NCBI GenBank assembly: GCA_030019105.1
Contig: JASEGY010000225.1
Span: 1-6,193 of the forward strand
Source: a bacterium
GTDB lineage: Bacteria > UBA9089 > JASEGY01
Direction: 5' to 3'
Length of the DNA: 6,193 nucleotides
Part shown: positions 1-5,623 of the stretch, in pieces
Numbering within the stretch: position 1 is the stretch's first letter
Layout of the letters: each line of letters starts with the position of its first letter
Translations under genes and position numbers: made by a program
Notes under the pieces: generated by a model
The model's input: the letters and a program-made list of their open reading frames with translations, nothing else
Databases searched by the model: none
What the model was told of the DNA's origin: nothing

Positions 1-37
1 TGCCCCGAGTTATTGAGAGGATACAAAATCGCAGATT

Positions 38-574
38 ATGCCCGCGTTGAGTATAGATCGTAACCAACAAGCCATAGAAGAAAAGGCCACGCTTGATGGT
101 ATTTTTCTGATGGTCAGTAATCATAAAAAGCAGGCATGGCCAGCCTCTCGGCTGTTGGCTCTGTACAAGCGTCAGTATAAGGTAGAGCGAGGTTTTAGTG
201 TATTGAAGGGCCCCCTGGCGGTCTCTCCCATGCTGCTGGAAAAACCTGAGCGGATCTGTTCGATGATGTTTATCATGACTCTGACTCTTCAACTCTATAC
301 TCTTATCCAGCGTCAAGCTGCGCTGGAGCTCTCGCAACGGGGTTCTCCATTGGAAGGTTTGATGCCCAACAAAATTAAAACCTGGCGACCTCAGACTGAC
401 AAACTGCTGGCTGCTTTCGATAACATTAACTTGGTAGAGATTGTTGATGGTGAAACTTCATCTTCACATATGGCCAGTTTAAGTTCTCTCCAGTTGGAGG
501 TCTTACAACTATTGGGTGTTCCCGTGGGCAAGTATTCTCTCAATGCTTTCACCCAAAAATCGGGAGAAACATAA
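38..574 (+). CDS. IS1634-family transposase, C-terminal fragment
   Basis: This encodes the catalytic C-terminal part of a DDE transposase that would cut and join the ends of its insertion sequence. The segment YKRQYKVERGFSVLK (residues 43-57) fits the Y-x2-(R/Q)-x3-E-x6-K signature of the IS4/IS1634 superfamily, with Q in place of R as is usual in IS1634 relatives. The E in it is the likely third acidic residue of the DDE triad. It is followed by KPERI and a hydrophobic helix, and near the end LGVPVGKYSL, all typical of this family's C-terminus. At 178 aa it is well under half of a normal transposase of several hundred residues. The ATG at 38 has no ribosome binding site at a useful distance and is probably internal. 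The same frame continues upstream to an in-frame TGA at 14-16, beyond which the window ends, so the copy may be inactive. Family call is firm; functional status is uncertain. Confidence 0.8.
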   Translation: MPALSIDRNQQAIEEKATLDGIFLMVSNHKKQAWPASRLLALYKRQYKVERGFSVLKGPLAVSPMLLEKPERICSMMFIMTLTLQLYTLIQRQAALELSQRGSPLEGLMPNKIKTWRPQTDKLLAAFDNINLVEIVDGETSSSHMASLSSLQLEVLQLLGVPVGKYSLNAFTQKSGET

Positions 575-580
575 GAGGAC

Positions 581-594
581 TGTCGAAATCTACG
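581..594. repeat. Right terminal inverted repeat of the IS1634-type element
   Basis: TGTCGAAATCTACG lies seven bases after the transposase stop. It matches TGTCGAAATCCACG at 2580-2593 and, inverted, 2349-2362 at 13 of 14 positions. In both places a copy of AAAATCG occurs 18 bases inside the repeat (556-562 and 2555-2561), so the two elements may share a little subterminal sequence too. Confidence 0.75.
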
Positions 595-612
595 CATTAT
601 ACTTCCTCCTTT
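595..612 (-). pseudogene. Orphan Shine-Dalgarno and start codon of an operon gene cut off by the IS
   Basis: On the minus strand, AAAGGAGG (612-605) is followed after seven bases by ATG (597-595), an ideal translation start. It lies 22 bp after the stop codon of the porin gene, a spacing typical of operons. Immediately after the ATG the IS terminal repeat begins (594). Reading on from this ATG only yields the antisense of the transposase, which ends near 391 and looks like no protein. The simplest view is that a gene downstream of the porin was interrupted by the IS at or just after its first codon, and the remainder lies left of the window. The start signal is plainly visible; the severed gene is inferred. 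Confidence 0.55.
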
Positions 613-619
613 ACGAATA

Positions 620-1729
620 TTAATATTCAATATAAAGCTGGCACAGCAGCCCGTCATCTTCTACTTCTTTGCCACCAGTATTTTCATCGTTAAAATCATA
701 CTCCACTAAAAGTTCTACTGGGCCTTTTATGCCTATACGGGCAGCAAGAGTAAGAGTTTTACGATCCCAGGTGCGGGAATCACTGACATCAGGTTCAATA
801 TCCACTTGATAATCGTTATATCTAAGCAAAATGGTGTATTTATTGAAAGTAGTACGCCCTGGCATCTCAAACTTATAGGAAGGCTGTGCATACCAGCCAG
901 ACCTTTTCAAATCTCCGTCTTCGGCCTTAATCAACTGGGCAAAGAGGTTAGAATTCCCTCGCGTATAATCAAAATTTACGCCATAAAAGGTGCTTTTATC
1001 TGTAGACACCCCATAGCCAGGCAATGTTTGAAGAAAGGATATATCATCCTTACTTAACTTATCCCTATAGCAAAACCCAAGCAGGTCTAATTTGCCCAAC
1101 TTAGAGGTAAGAACCTTTCCCAATCCAAGCCCTATTTCCTTGGTATCCATTTTAGAGCCATTTAGTCTGTCGTCCTGGATAATAGGAAAATTTCCCCCTC
1201 TTAAAAGCGCTTTCTGTCCAAGTTGATTTCCATTAGTTAAGGAAGTTCTCCAGTAAAAACTACCAACCTCACCTCCCCATTGAATTCCCTGGTCATCGTC
1301 CCGCCACCAGGCTGTTGCCTGAATAGGGTATGTCTCTGTTTTCCTCTTTACCTTAATAAAGCGGTCTTCAAGACCGACTTTCAACCAGGAATTGAGGGGC
1401 AAATTCTCGAATTTGGCATAAAGCTCATTAAGTAAAATTTCTCCACTTGTTTCAAACTTTATTTCTGACTCAAAAGAGATGTCATCTTCAATCTCCAATT
1501 TAGGATTAATAGAGATGAACTCTATCCTGAATTGCGCCTTATTATTTTCGCAATCCGCACCATTATCTACAAACTCAATTAGCACTTCACCACCAAGATT
1601 GAGTTTAACATCCTCACGGGAAAGGAATCCCTTGCTTATATTAGAAGCCGAATAAACGCTTCCAGTTATAATTGCCTGACTCAACATTAGAAAACTTATT
1701 GCTGCTGTCACCATACCTGCTTTCTTCAT
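620..1729 (-). CDS. Porin-like outer-membrane beta-barrel protein
   Basis: This 369-aa protein probably sits in the outer membrane as a beta-barrel. It starts with a signal peptide: KK near the N-terminus, a hydrophobic stretch to about residue 23, and a likely cleavage around VYSAS at 25-29. The mature part has many short alternating hydrophobic/polar segments ending in aromatic residues, such as GSFYWRTSL (156-164), STFYGVNFDY (246-255), KYTILLRYNDYQVD (297-310) and VELLVEYDF (338-346). It closes with LLCQLYIEY, a hydrophobic C-terminus with a terminal aromatic residue as expected for barrel assembly. The late RYNDYQ and VEYDFNDEN segments resemble phosphate-selective porin O/P-type proteins, but the match is from pattern only and the substrate is unknown. 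AGAGGAGG lies eight bases before the chosen ATG. The gene is intact, with a MITE 71 bp upstream of its start and an IS end 25 bp past its stop. Confidence 0.7.
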   Translation of the reverse strand: MKKAGMVTAAISFLMLSQAIITGSVYSASNISKGFLSREDVKLNLGGEVLIEFVDNGADCENNKAQFRIEFISINPKLEIEDDISFESEIKFETSGEILLNELYAKFENLPLNSWLKVGLEDRFIKVKRKTETYPIQATAWWRDDDQGIQWGGEVGSFYWRTSLTNGNQLGQKALLRGGNFPIIQDDRLNGSKMDTKEIGLGLGKVLTSKLGKLDLLGFCYRDKLSKDDISFLQTLPGYGVSTDKSTFYGVNFDYTRGNSNLFAQLIKAEDGDLKRSGWYAQPSYKFEMPGRTTFNKYTILLRYNDYQVDIEPDVSDSRTWDRKTLTLAARIGIKGPVELLVEYDFNDENTGGKEVEDDGLLCQLYIEY

Positions 1730-1737
1730 TCAATATT

Positions 1738-1745
1738 CCTCCTCT
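1738..1745 (-). promoter_or_regulatory. Ribosome binding site of the porin gene
   Basis: AGAGGAGG on the minus strand, eight bases before the ATG at 1729, is a strong Shine-Dalgarno match. It fixes the start codon and supports the signal peptide as the true N-terminus. Confidence 0.8.
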
Positions 1746-1792
1746 TGGATAATAACAAACGCTAACCAGAATTGCAGCTCGATTTTTATACA

Positions 1793-1965
1793 ACCTTGAC
1801 GGGACGGTTCATAATCGGTCATTTTACTGTGAAATCTTACGTTCTTTCTGGACTTTAGGCTTTAGCCTTTCACAACTAATGAAATCCTAAAGGATTAACT
1901 CCAGAAAGTTAATGGTAATTTTTAGCCGCAAGCTTTCACAGTAAGGTGAACCATCCCACCTTGAC
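1793..1965. mobile_element. Foldback MITE, 157 bp, with 8-bp target duplication
   Basis: The element occupies 1801-1957 and is flanked by direct copies of ACCTTGAC at 1793-1800 and 1958-1965. Its ends are GGGACGGTTCA (1801-1811) and TGAACCATCCC (1947-1957), which pair at 10 of 11 positions. Further in, TTACTGTGAAA (1824-1834) pairs exactly with 1934-1944, CTTTCTGGA (1844-1852) with 1900-1908, and CTTTAGG (1853-1859) with 1886-1892, so nearly the whole element can fold into one interrupted hairpin. It has no coding capacity. An 8-bp duplication implies a DDE transposase acting in trans, family undetermined. It fills most of the gap between the FlgD-like pseudogene and the porin; without it and one duplication copy that gap would be 122 bp. 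The large hairpin could reduce transcription into the porin gene. Confidence 0.85.
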
Positions 1966-2016
1966 CTTCTTGCATGTTCCGCCTATTGCCTCCCTCCAGT
2001 AAGATTTCAAGACCGG

Positions 2017-2342
2017 TCATCGGACGACCTTTACCTTCCGGCTCAGACCACCTACCTGATCCTTAAATCCGGCCAGGTTGACAAGTTCCTTCCTTGATTT
2101 GAGAAGTGTCCCAGATCCAGTTATAAGGGGAATACCCTGACTCCTCCTCAGCATAAAATTCTCCGTCCAGGAAGAAAACAATCTCAAACTTCATCTCCTG
2201 AAAATATTTCTTGCTCTCTTTGTCCAGTTCCACATGGACCAGGGTTTTTCCCTTTAGAACCGTGATATTATCTTCTTCCAAATTTACTTTCTTGGGAAAG
2301 GTCATTACCACCCTGGGCGAGCGATCCATGAGACGCGGCATC
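2017..2342 (-). pseudogene. Segment 3 of the FlgD-like gene: C-terminal Ig-like domain with frameshift
   Basis: This segment codes for a domain with VVMTFPKKVNLEEDNI, VHVELDKES and FFLDGEF, then a WDTSQIKEG turn. The present frame ends at TAA 2063-2065. The sense continuation LVNLAGFKDQVGG to TGA at 2017 lies in another frame, so a small indel occurred at about 2075-2085. The ATG at 2341 is an internal methionine of the restored gene with no ribosome binding site of its own. Confidence 0.7.
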
Positions 2343-2599
2343 TTATAACGTGGATTTCGACAGGGCGCTATCGGTTTTGTCTATTTTTTAAGCTTAGAAG
2401 TAGTCAGCACTTACAGCAGATTGCGGCATTCTGGCCAATCATCTACCGTAGCCCAAAAAAGCCCAAAAACTCGGTTTTGCCCCTGAAAAGCCAATTTCTG
2501 GAATTCTTGGAGGTTACCCCAAAATCCAGAGAAGTAATGTTTATCGGCACTTAGAAAATCGAGATTTTTCCCAAAGGGGTGTCGAAATCCACGTTATAA
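2343..2599. mobile_element. MITE related to the IS1634-type element, with TTATAA target duplication
   Basis: A perfect 20-bp inverted repeat bounds this element (2343-2362 and 2580-2599). Its outer six bases, TTATAA, are best read as a duplicated palindromic target, leaving an element of 245 bp (2349-2593) with 14-bp ends CGTGGATTTCGACA. Those ends match the terminal repeat of the IS at 581-594 except for one base, so a transposase of that type probably moved it. Six-base, AT-rich duplications fit the IS1634 group. It has no open frame of note; it contains a 10-bp tandem (GCCCAAAAA-type, 2451-2470) and a small hairpin AAAATCGAGATTTT (2555-2568). It splits the FlgD-like gene, and removal of 251 bp restores the frame. 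Confidence 0.88.
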
Positions 2600-3151
2600 T
2601 GAGGTGAAATTCTCTTTTCCTCAGTATCAATCCTGGTATCTGCTTTGCTATCCATTCCGGGATAATCTCTTTTCTTTGCTCTCTCCTTTTGACCCGTTTT
2701 ATACTCAAAATAGGTTAGTTTCTTGTTGCCATAGGTTATGACACTATTTTCAGGAAGACTGAAATAAGTAATGATCATTTTAAAGCGTGGATGGTTCTGC
2801 AGATCAAACAAATTGTCCTGATCTTTACCGTTCCAATACTCAGTCACTTCCCCGGCAAGACGTGGCTTCCAATCGACCAGTGTTTTCAAGAGAGAGCCTC
2901 CACTAATGCCCAGCCGAATCATTACCCGGGCCATCTTCGGAAGCCGGTAGTTGATTGTTCCGCTTACCGAATCAATCGGCGCCTCAGTAATATCATGCTC
3001 TTCGCCTCCGGAAAAGATGGTGGGATCGTAAATTTCTATGCTCCCCTTTTTGTCAACGGCTTCAATGGTAAAAAAGTAGGCTTCATCCGGCACTAACTGC
3101 CCCTCTGTATCTTTACCATCCCATAGCACACTGTTTTTCCCTTTATCTTGT
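2600..3151 (-). pseudogene. Segment 2 of the FlgD-like gene: end of repeat 1 and all of repeat 2
   Basis: This segment codes for the WDGKD part of the first Ig repeat and the complete second repeat. It has no native start; a GTG codon at 3129 can be read as one but is an internal valine in the restored gene. At the left it runs for 14 residues into the MITE and stops at 2551-2553. Confidence 0.75.
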
Positions 3152-3200
3152 GGCTTTTGGTAACTACTCAGCCACCAGATATTGATTTTTGAAACTTACA

Positions 3201-3220
3201 GAACACAATATATTGTGGTT
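3201..3220. repeat. Palindromic motif copy 1 inside MITE (NrdR-box-like)
   Basis: GAACACAATATATTGTGGTT contains a perfect 14-bp palindrome CACAATATATTGTG. It matches the second copy at 3286-3305 at 18 of 20 positions. The 16-mer at 3203-3218 agrees with the published NrdR-box consensus acaCwAtATaTwGtgt, as remembered, at 15 of 16 positions. Regulatory function is unproven. Confidence 0.6.
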
Positions 3221-3285
3221 TGTCTACTTTTATAGGTTACATAGAAAGCCATTCTTTAGGAATTTTAGCTAACTTTTAAACATCT

Positions 3286-3305
3286 GACCACAATATGTTG
3301 TGGTT
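3286..3305. repeat. Palindromic motif copy 2 inside MITE (NrdR-box-like)
   Basis: GACCACAATATGTTGTGGTT holds the inverted repeat ACCACAA/TTGTGGT around TATG and lies 85 bp after copy 1, close to eight helical turns. It fits the NrdR-box consensus less well (13 of 16). It may equally be a structural or transposase-binding repeat of the element. Confidence 0.55.
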
Positions 3306-3352
3306 CTAACAGTTAAGACTACTATATAGAGGCTGAGTAGTTACGGCTTTTG

Positions 3353-3616
3353 ATTGATTAGAACAGCCACCAATTCTTGATCCGGATCATACAGGCTGAT
3401 GGTAACCTTTGCCTTAGAATTGAGTTGATAGTAAATCCCCAATTCTTCCCCTTTGGCCGGGTTAAAGGAATATTTCGACACTCGAATATCTTGCATAATC
3501 TCCCCTGGCCCTTCAGAGGTAATAAAATTAGGCTTTAGCTCATCAGCGCCAGTAGCGCCGCCGACAAAAATCAAGACGACGCCAATGATGATAAAAAGTC
3601 GAACAAGTTTTATCAT
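3353..3616 (-). pseudogene. Segment 1 of the FlgD-like gene: signal peptide and first half of Ig repeat 1
   Basis: This segment carries the start codon, the signal peptide and the first strands of Ig repeat 1. As it stands, translation runs into the MITE terminal repeat, whose GTAAC gives an immediate TAA, so a truncated 91-residue product ending in NQKP would be made (stop at 3341-3343). The Shine-Dalgarno lies inside the last codons of the PD40 gene, suggesting coupled translation. Confidence 0.75.
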
Positions 3617-3622
3617 TTAGTT

Positions 3623-4558
3623 TTACCTCCAGGTGACATCCTTGCATTCAATATTTTTATCCCCGAAGGGATGCAATTCATGTAAGGTATCAGTAGCCAA
3701 ATCATTGATCCAAACAGCCTTTTGTCCGGAACGGGTTGATATAAAAGCAATGCGGTTTCCGTCAGGACCAAAGGCAGGTGAATCATCTAAACTATGGTGG
3801 CTTGTTACTTGAACTAACTTTTTTGACTCAATATCAACCATCCATACATCAAAATTGTCAGATATATCAGCGCAAAAGGCAATCCTGGAACCATCAGGGG
3901 ACCAGGATGGCGAAAGGCAATGGGCATGAGTGAGAAGCAACTGGCGGCTATATCTTTTCCTCGGGTCGGTTATCCATATTTCCTGGATGATTCTACCGCA
4001 CTCGGTAGAACAGTGCGCATAGGCATAGGCAATCATGGAACCTTTGGGAGACCAGGATGGTGAAGATTGGGAACCAAACTGCTTTAAAAAAAAGCGTGGT
4101 TCTAATGTCTTCAAGTCTATAATGGCCAGTTCTGCTTTGTCCTGTTTTTGGGGATCGAAATAAGAACAGACCAGGTTTTGCCCATCAGGAGAAAAGGAGG
4201 GATTATCCCATTTGCCTGGATAGGATTCCATCTCAAGAGGTATGTGCTTCTGCGTTTTCAGGTCCAGGATGAAAAGCCTGCCTTCCGTGGTGGTATAGGC
4301 CAATTTATCCTTTTTAGGGGAAAGGGCTGGTGATTTTTCATCGTAGGGAGTTTGAGTCAGTTGTTCGGCTTTCTCTTTATCCCCTTCCCACCAAAATATA
4401 TCCCAGTTTCCATCAAGGTTAGCCAAAAAGACCATCGTCCCGGGAAATGTATCTGATTGATGATTGGCAGGCTGGGCATAAACGCGGCTAAAAGTCAGCA
4501 GCAGGGTGAAAACGACCAGAATATATCTGTATTTTAGATCCTTAAAATCTGTGATCAT
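3623..4558 (-). CDS. Exported WD40-like (PD40/TolB-type) beta-propeller protein
   Basis: This 311-aa protein is probably a periplasmic six-bladed beta-propeller of the TolB/PD40 type, a fold used for protein or ligand binding rather than catalysis. A signal peptide (hydrophobic YILVVFTLLLTF, likely cut after VYA at residue 28) precedes five copies of the PD40 motif: SPALSPKKDKLAY (76-88), NPSFSPDGQNL (119-129), SPSWSPKGSMIAY (166-178), SPSWSPDGSRIAF (216-228) and SPAFGPDGNRIAF (260-272). The chain ends in DVTW, the first half of a sixth motif, which could be completed by the N-terminal GTMVFLANLDG strand and so close the ring. Several cysteines (183, 187, 214, 229) may pair. It lacks the separate N-terminal domain of true TolB and is not beside tol/pal genes, so it should not be called tolB. 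AGGA, overlapping the stop codon of the preceding gene, lies five bases before the ATG. The gene is intact. Confidence 0.85.
   Translation of the reverse strand: MITDFKDLKYRYILVVFTLLLTFSRVYAQPANHQSDTFPGTMVFLANLDGNWDIFWWEGDKEKAEQLTQTPYDEKSPALSPKKDKLAYTTTEGRLFILDLKTQKHIPLEMESYPGKWDNPSFSPDGQNLVCSYFDPQKQDKAELAIIDLKTLEPRFFLKQFGSQSSPSWSPKGSMIAYAYAHCSTECGRIIQEIWITDPRKRYSRQLLLTHAHCLSPSWSPDGSRIAFCADISDNFDVWMVDIESKKLVQVTSHHSLDDSPAFGPDGNRIAFISTRSGQKAVWINDLATDTLHELHPFGDKNIECKDVTWR
3626..3631 (-). promoter_or_regulatory. Ribosome binding site of the FlgD-like gene, inside the PD40 gene
   Basis: TGGAGG on the minus strand coincides with the final Trp and Arg codons of the PD40 gene, nine bases before the ATG at 3616. 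With only 6 bp between stop and start, the two genes were probably translationally coupled. Confidence 0.75.
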
Positions 4559-4565
4559 CTACGTC

Positions 4566-5591
4566 CTATTCTTTAAAGATTTCTTTCTCAATTACTCCAT
4601 AAAAAGGAACTTTGATCAGTAATTGCTCCGGGTCATCCGTCTGTATGCTTATTTTCCCTTCTAATCTTCCGGCCGGGGCATTTTCATCCACCTTAAGGGT
4701 AATCTCAAATCTTTTCTCAACCTTATAAATCTCGGTAGAGATAAAGGGAAGGCCGGCCTCCACATTGATTATCCGAAAGGCGGTCTCGTCAGCCGTGGCA
4801 ACCTCAACCTTTTGAGAGGCAATACCCCCCTTCTTCATAGAGCCTAAAGAGAGCGCCTGTGGTTTTACCCTGATCCTGCCCAGGATATTGCCGGCAACAG
4901 GAACATCAATCCGGGGACGTTCCCGGAAGTTGGTATGAAGAGTAATTACTTCAGCAAACTTCCCTACAGGAGGAGTATCTGAATTTAAGCCGACCTTGAT
5001 CTTAAACCCTCGATGGCGTTCATCCTCTAAATTAGAGACCCCGGCTGACAAGTAATTAGCGCTGACCTCCACCTTCTCCAGATTGAGTTCTTCATTACCA
5101 ATCTGAATAAGCTTTATTTCTTTCGTAAGGGTCTTACCTTTTTCGATATCCCCAAAATAAAGGAATTCCGGAACAACAGCCACCTCTGTTTTTATCATCC
5201 CGGAAATTTCAAGCTCAATCTCTGGCTCATCCGGATCATTCGTTTCGACAAAAATACTCTTTGCTTGCTTTCCTCTATACCTCCTTGTTTCAAAGGTAAC
5301 TTTTATGGAGCCATTTTCACCGGCAGGTATTGTTTTAGGGGAAAGTATCTCAGCAATACAGCCGCACGAAGAGTTTACGCTTTTTATAACTAAGGTCTCT
5401 TTCCCGGTATTCTTAAACCTGTATTCGTGAACAATCTTTTCCTGCTGGCCGGCGGCGCCAAAATCGTAAGTTCTCTCCTCAAACTGGATATCAGGGTAAG
5501 ATGATTCTGACGAGGCTTCCTCTGCAGAAGAGAAATTCACTGCCAGGCCAAGAATCAAGATAGAGACTAACGTGGCTATATATTTCTTCAT
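4566..5591 (-). CDS. Exported DUF1573 protein with three Ig-like repeats
   Basis: This 341-aa protein carries a signal peptide (MKKYIATLVSILILGLAVNF, likely cut after SSA at 23) and an N-terminal DUF1573 domain. The family hallmarks are visible: TYDFG (41-45), the strand EYRFKNTGKETLVI (56-69), a Cys-Gly-Cys at 76-78 and the TNDPDEPE strand (117-124). Two more units of about 95-100 residues follow (about 136-234 and 238-334). Each opens with a VxPxxLxxG-like strand and ends in an HTNFRERP or QTDDPEQL segment, so the protein is three tandem ASH/MSP-like Ig folds. DUF1573 proteins are common in Bacteroidetes, Planctomycetes and other environmental bacteria and have no settled function; the CGC could be a redox or metal site. 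The start is supported by the signal peptide; only a weak TTGGA lies upstream. It is 32 bp after the preceding gene and 7 bp before the next, so part of one operon. Confidence 0.88.
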   Translation of the reverse strand: MKKYIATLVSILILGLAVNFSSAEEASSESSYPDIQFEERTYDFGAAGQQEKIVHEYRFKNTGKETLVIKSVNSSCGCIAEILSPKTIPAGENGSIKVTFETRRYRGKQAKSIFVETNDPDEPEIELEISGMIKTEVAVVPEFLYFGDIEKGKTLTKEIKLIQIGNEELNLEKVEVSANYLSAGVSNLEDERHRGFKIKVGLNSDTPPVGKFAEVITLHTNFRERPRIDVPVAGNILGRIRVKPQALSLGSMKKGGIASQKVEVATADETAFRIINVEAGLPFISTEIYKVEKRFEITLKVDENAPAGRLEGKISIQTDDPEQLLIKVPFYGVIEKEIFKE

Positions 5592-5623
5592 AAGTTATTT
5601 CCAACCCTGCCCGCTAAGACGGA

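Larger units (their letters stand above)
1..594 (+). mobile_element. IS1634-type insertion sequence, 3' part only (left end outside window)
   Basis: This is the distal portion of an insertion sequence. It holds the C-terminal half of a DDE transposase followed, seven bases after its stop codon, by a 14-bp end TGTCGAAATCTACG at 581-594. That end is identified as a terminal repeat because almost the same 14 bases (one C/T difference) bound a separate small element at about 2349-2593, in inverted orientation. The left end and left target-site copy lie before position 1, so the target duplication cannot be verified; bases just outside the right end are CATTAT. The element has inserted opposite in direction to the surrounding operon and sits at the start codon of the gene downstream of the porin. 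Family assignment rests on the transposase motifs; the exact right boundary is inferred from the shared repeat. Confidence 0.75.
3152..3352. mobile_element. MITE of 185 bp with 8-bp target duplication, IS66-like ends
   Basis: The element spans 3160-3344 and has perfect 14-bp inverted repeats, GTAACTACTCAGCC at 3160-3173 and its complement at 3331-3344. Direct copies of GGCTTTTG flank it at 3152-3159 and 3345-3352. Ends beginning GTAA together with 8-bp duplications are characteristic of the IS66 family, so an IS66-type transposase elsewhere in the genome is the likely driver (inference). There is no coding capacity. Inside are two copies of a 20-bp palindromic motif described separately. It interrupts the first Ig repeat of the FlgD-like gene and supplies a stop codon to it; removing the element and one duplication copy (193 bp) restores the frame. 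Confidence 0.88.
2017..3616 (-). pseudogene. Exported protein with FlgD-type Ig repeats, broken by two MITEs and a frameshift
   Basis: The ancestral gene encoded an exported protein of about 385 residues. It begins with a signal peptide (MIKLVRLFIIIGVVLIFVGG, cleaved near ATGA). A first FlgD-like Ig unit follows, with FNPAKGEEL, then IYYQLNSKAKVTISLYD, then VLWDGKDTEGQLVP. A second unit has INYRLPKMARVMIRL and EYWNGKD. A C-terminal Ig-like domain has FEIVFFLDGEFYAEEESGYS and NWIWDTS. Coding segments are 3616-3353, 3151-2600 and 2342-2017. Deleting the MITE at 3160-3344 plus one 8-bp duplication joins INQKP to QDKGKNSVLWDGKD in frame; deleting 251 bp at the second MITE joins ISPHY to KMPRLMD in frame. 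Near 2075-2085 a net +1 or -2 change shifts the frame, and the expected tail LAGFKDQVGGLSRKVKVVR appears in the next frame, ending at TGA 2017-2019. GGAGG precedes the ATG at 3616. Such domains often occur in secreted or surface proteins; the specific role is unknown. Confidence 0.85.

Noticed and set aside
14..16. TGA read as a sense codon (alternative genetic code)
   Set aside because: The other genes end normally and a restored TGA stop closes the FlgD-like gene where a domain ends; a nonsense mutation in a decaying IS is simpler.
615..628. Perfect palindrome GAATATTAATATTC spanning the porin stop codon, as a terminator
   Set aside because: The stem is almost all A/T, has no loop and no following U-tract on the minus strand, and overlaps coding sequence.
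391..657. Minus-strand open frame opposite the transposase, 88 aa
   Set aside because: It is antisense to transposase coding sequence and resembles no protein. Only its internal start signal at 612-595 is meaningful, and is reported as the orphan start of a severed gene.
1730..1985. A 26-aa leader frame ending directly before the porin ATG, visible only if the 157-bp MITE is removed
   Set aside because: The predicted peptide has no recognisable features, its ribosome binding site is poorly spaced, and it no longer exists in the present sequence.
2451..2470. Two tandem 10-bp GCCCAAAAA-type units as a repeat array
   Set aside because: Only two short, low-complexity units within a MITE; no array or CRISPR character.
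2791..3096. Plus-strand open frame of 101 aa inside the FlgD-like pseudogene
   Set aside because: It is the complement of a segment with clear Ig-repeat coding on the minus strand and has no ribosome binding site or known motifs.
3623..4558. Naming the propeller gene tolB
   Set aside because: Only the PD40 propeller is present, the TolB N-terminal domain is absent, and no tolQRA or pal genes are nearby.
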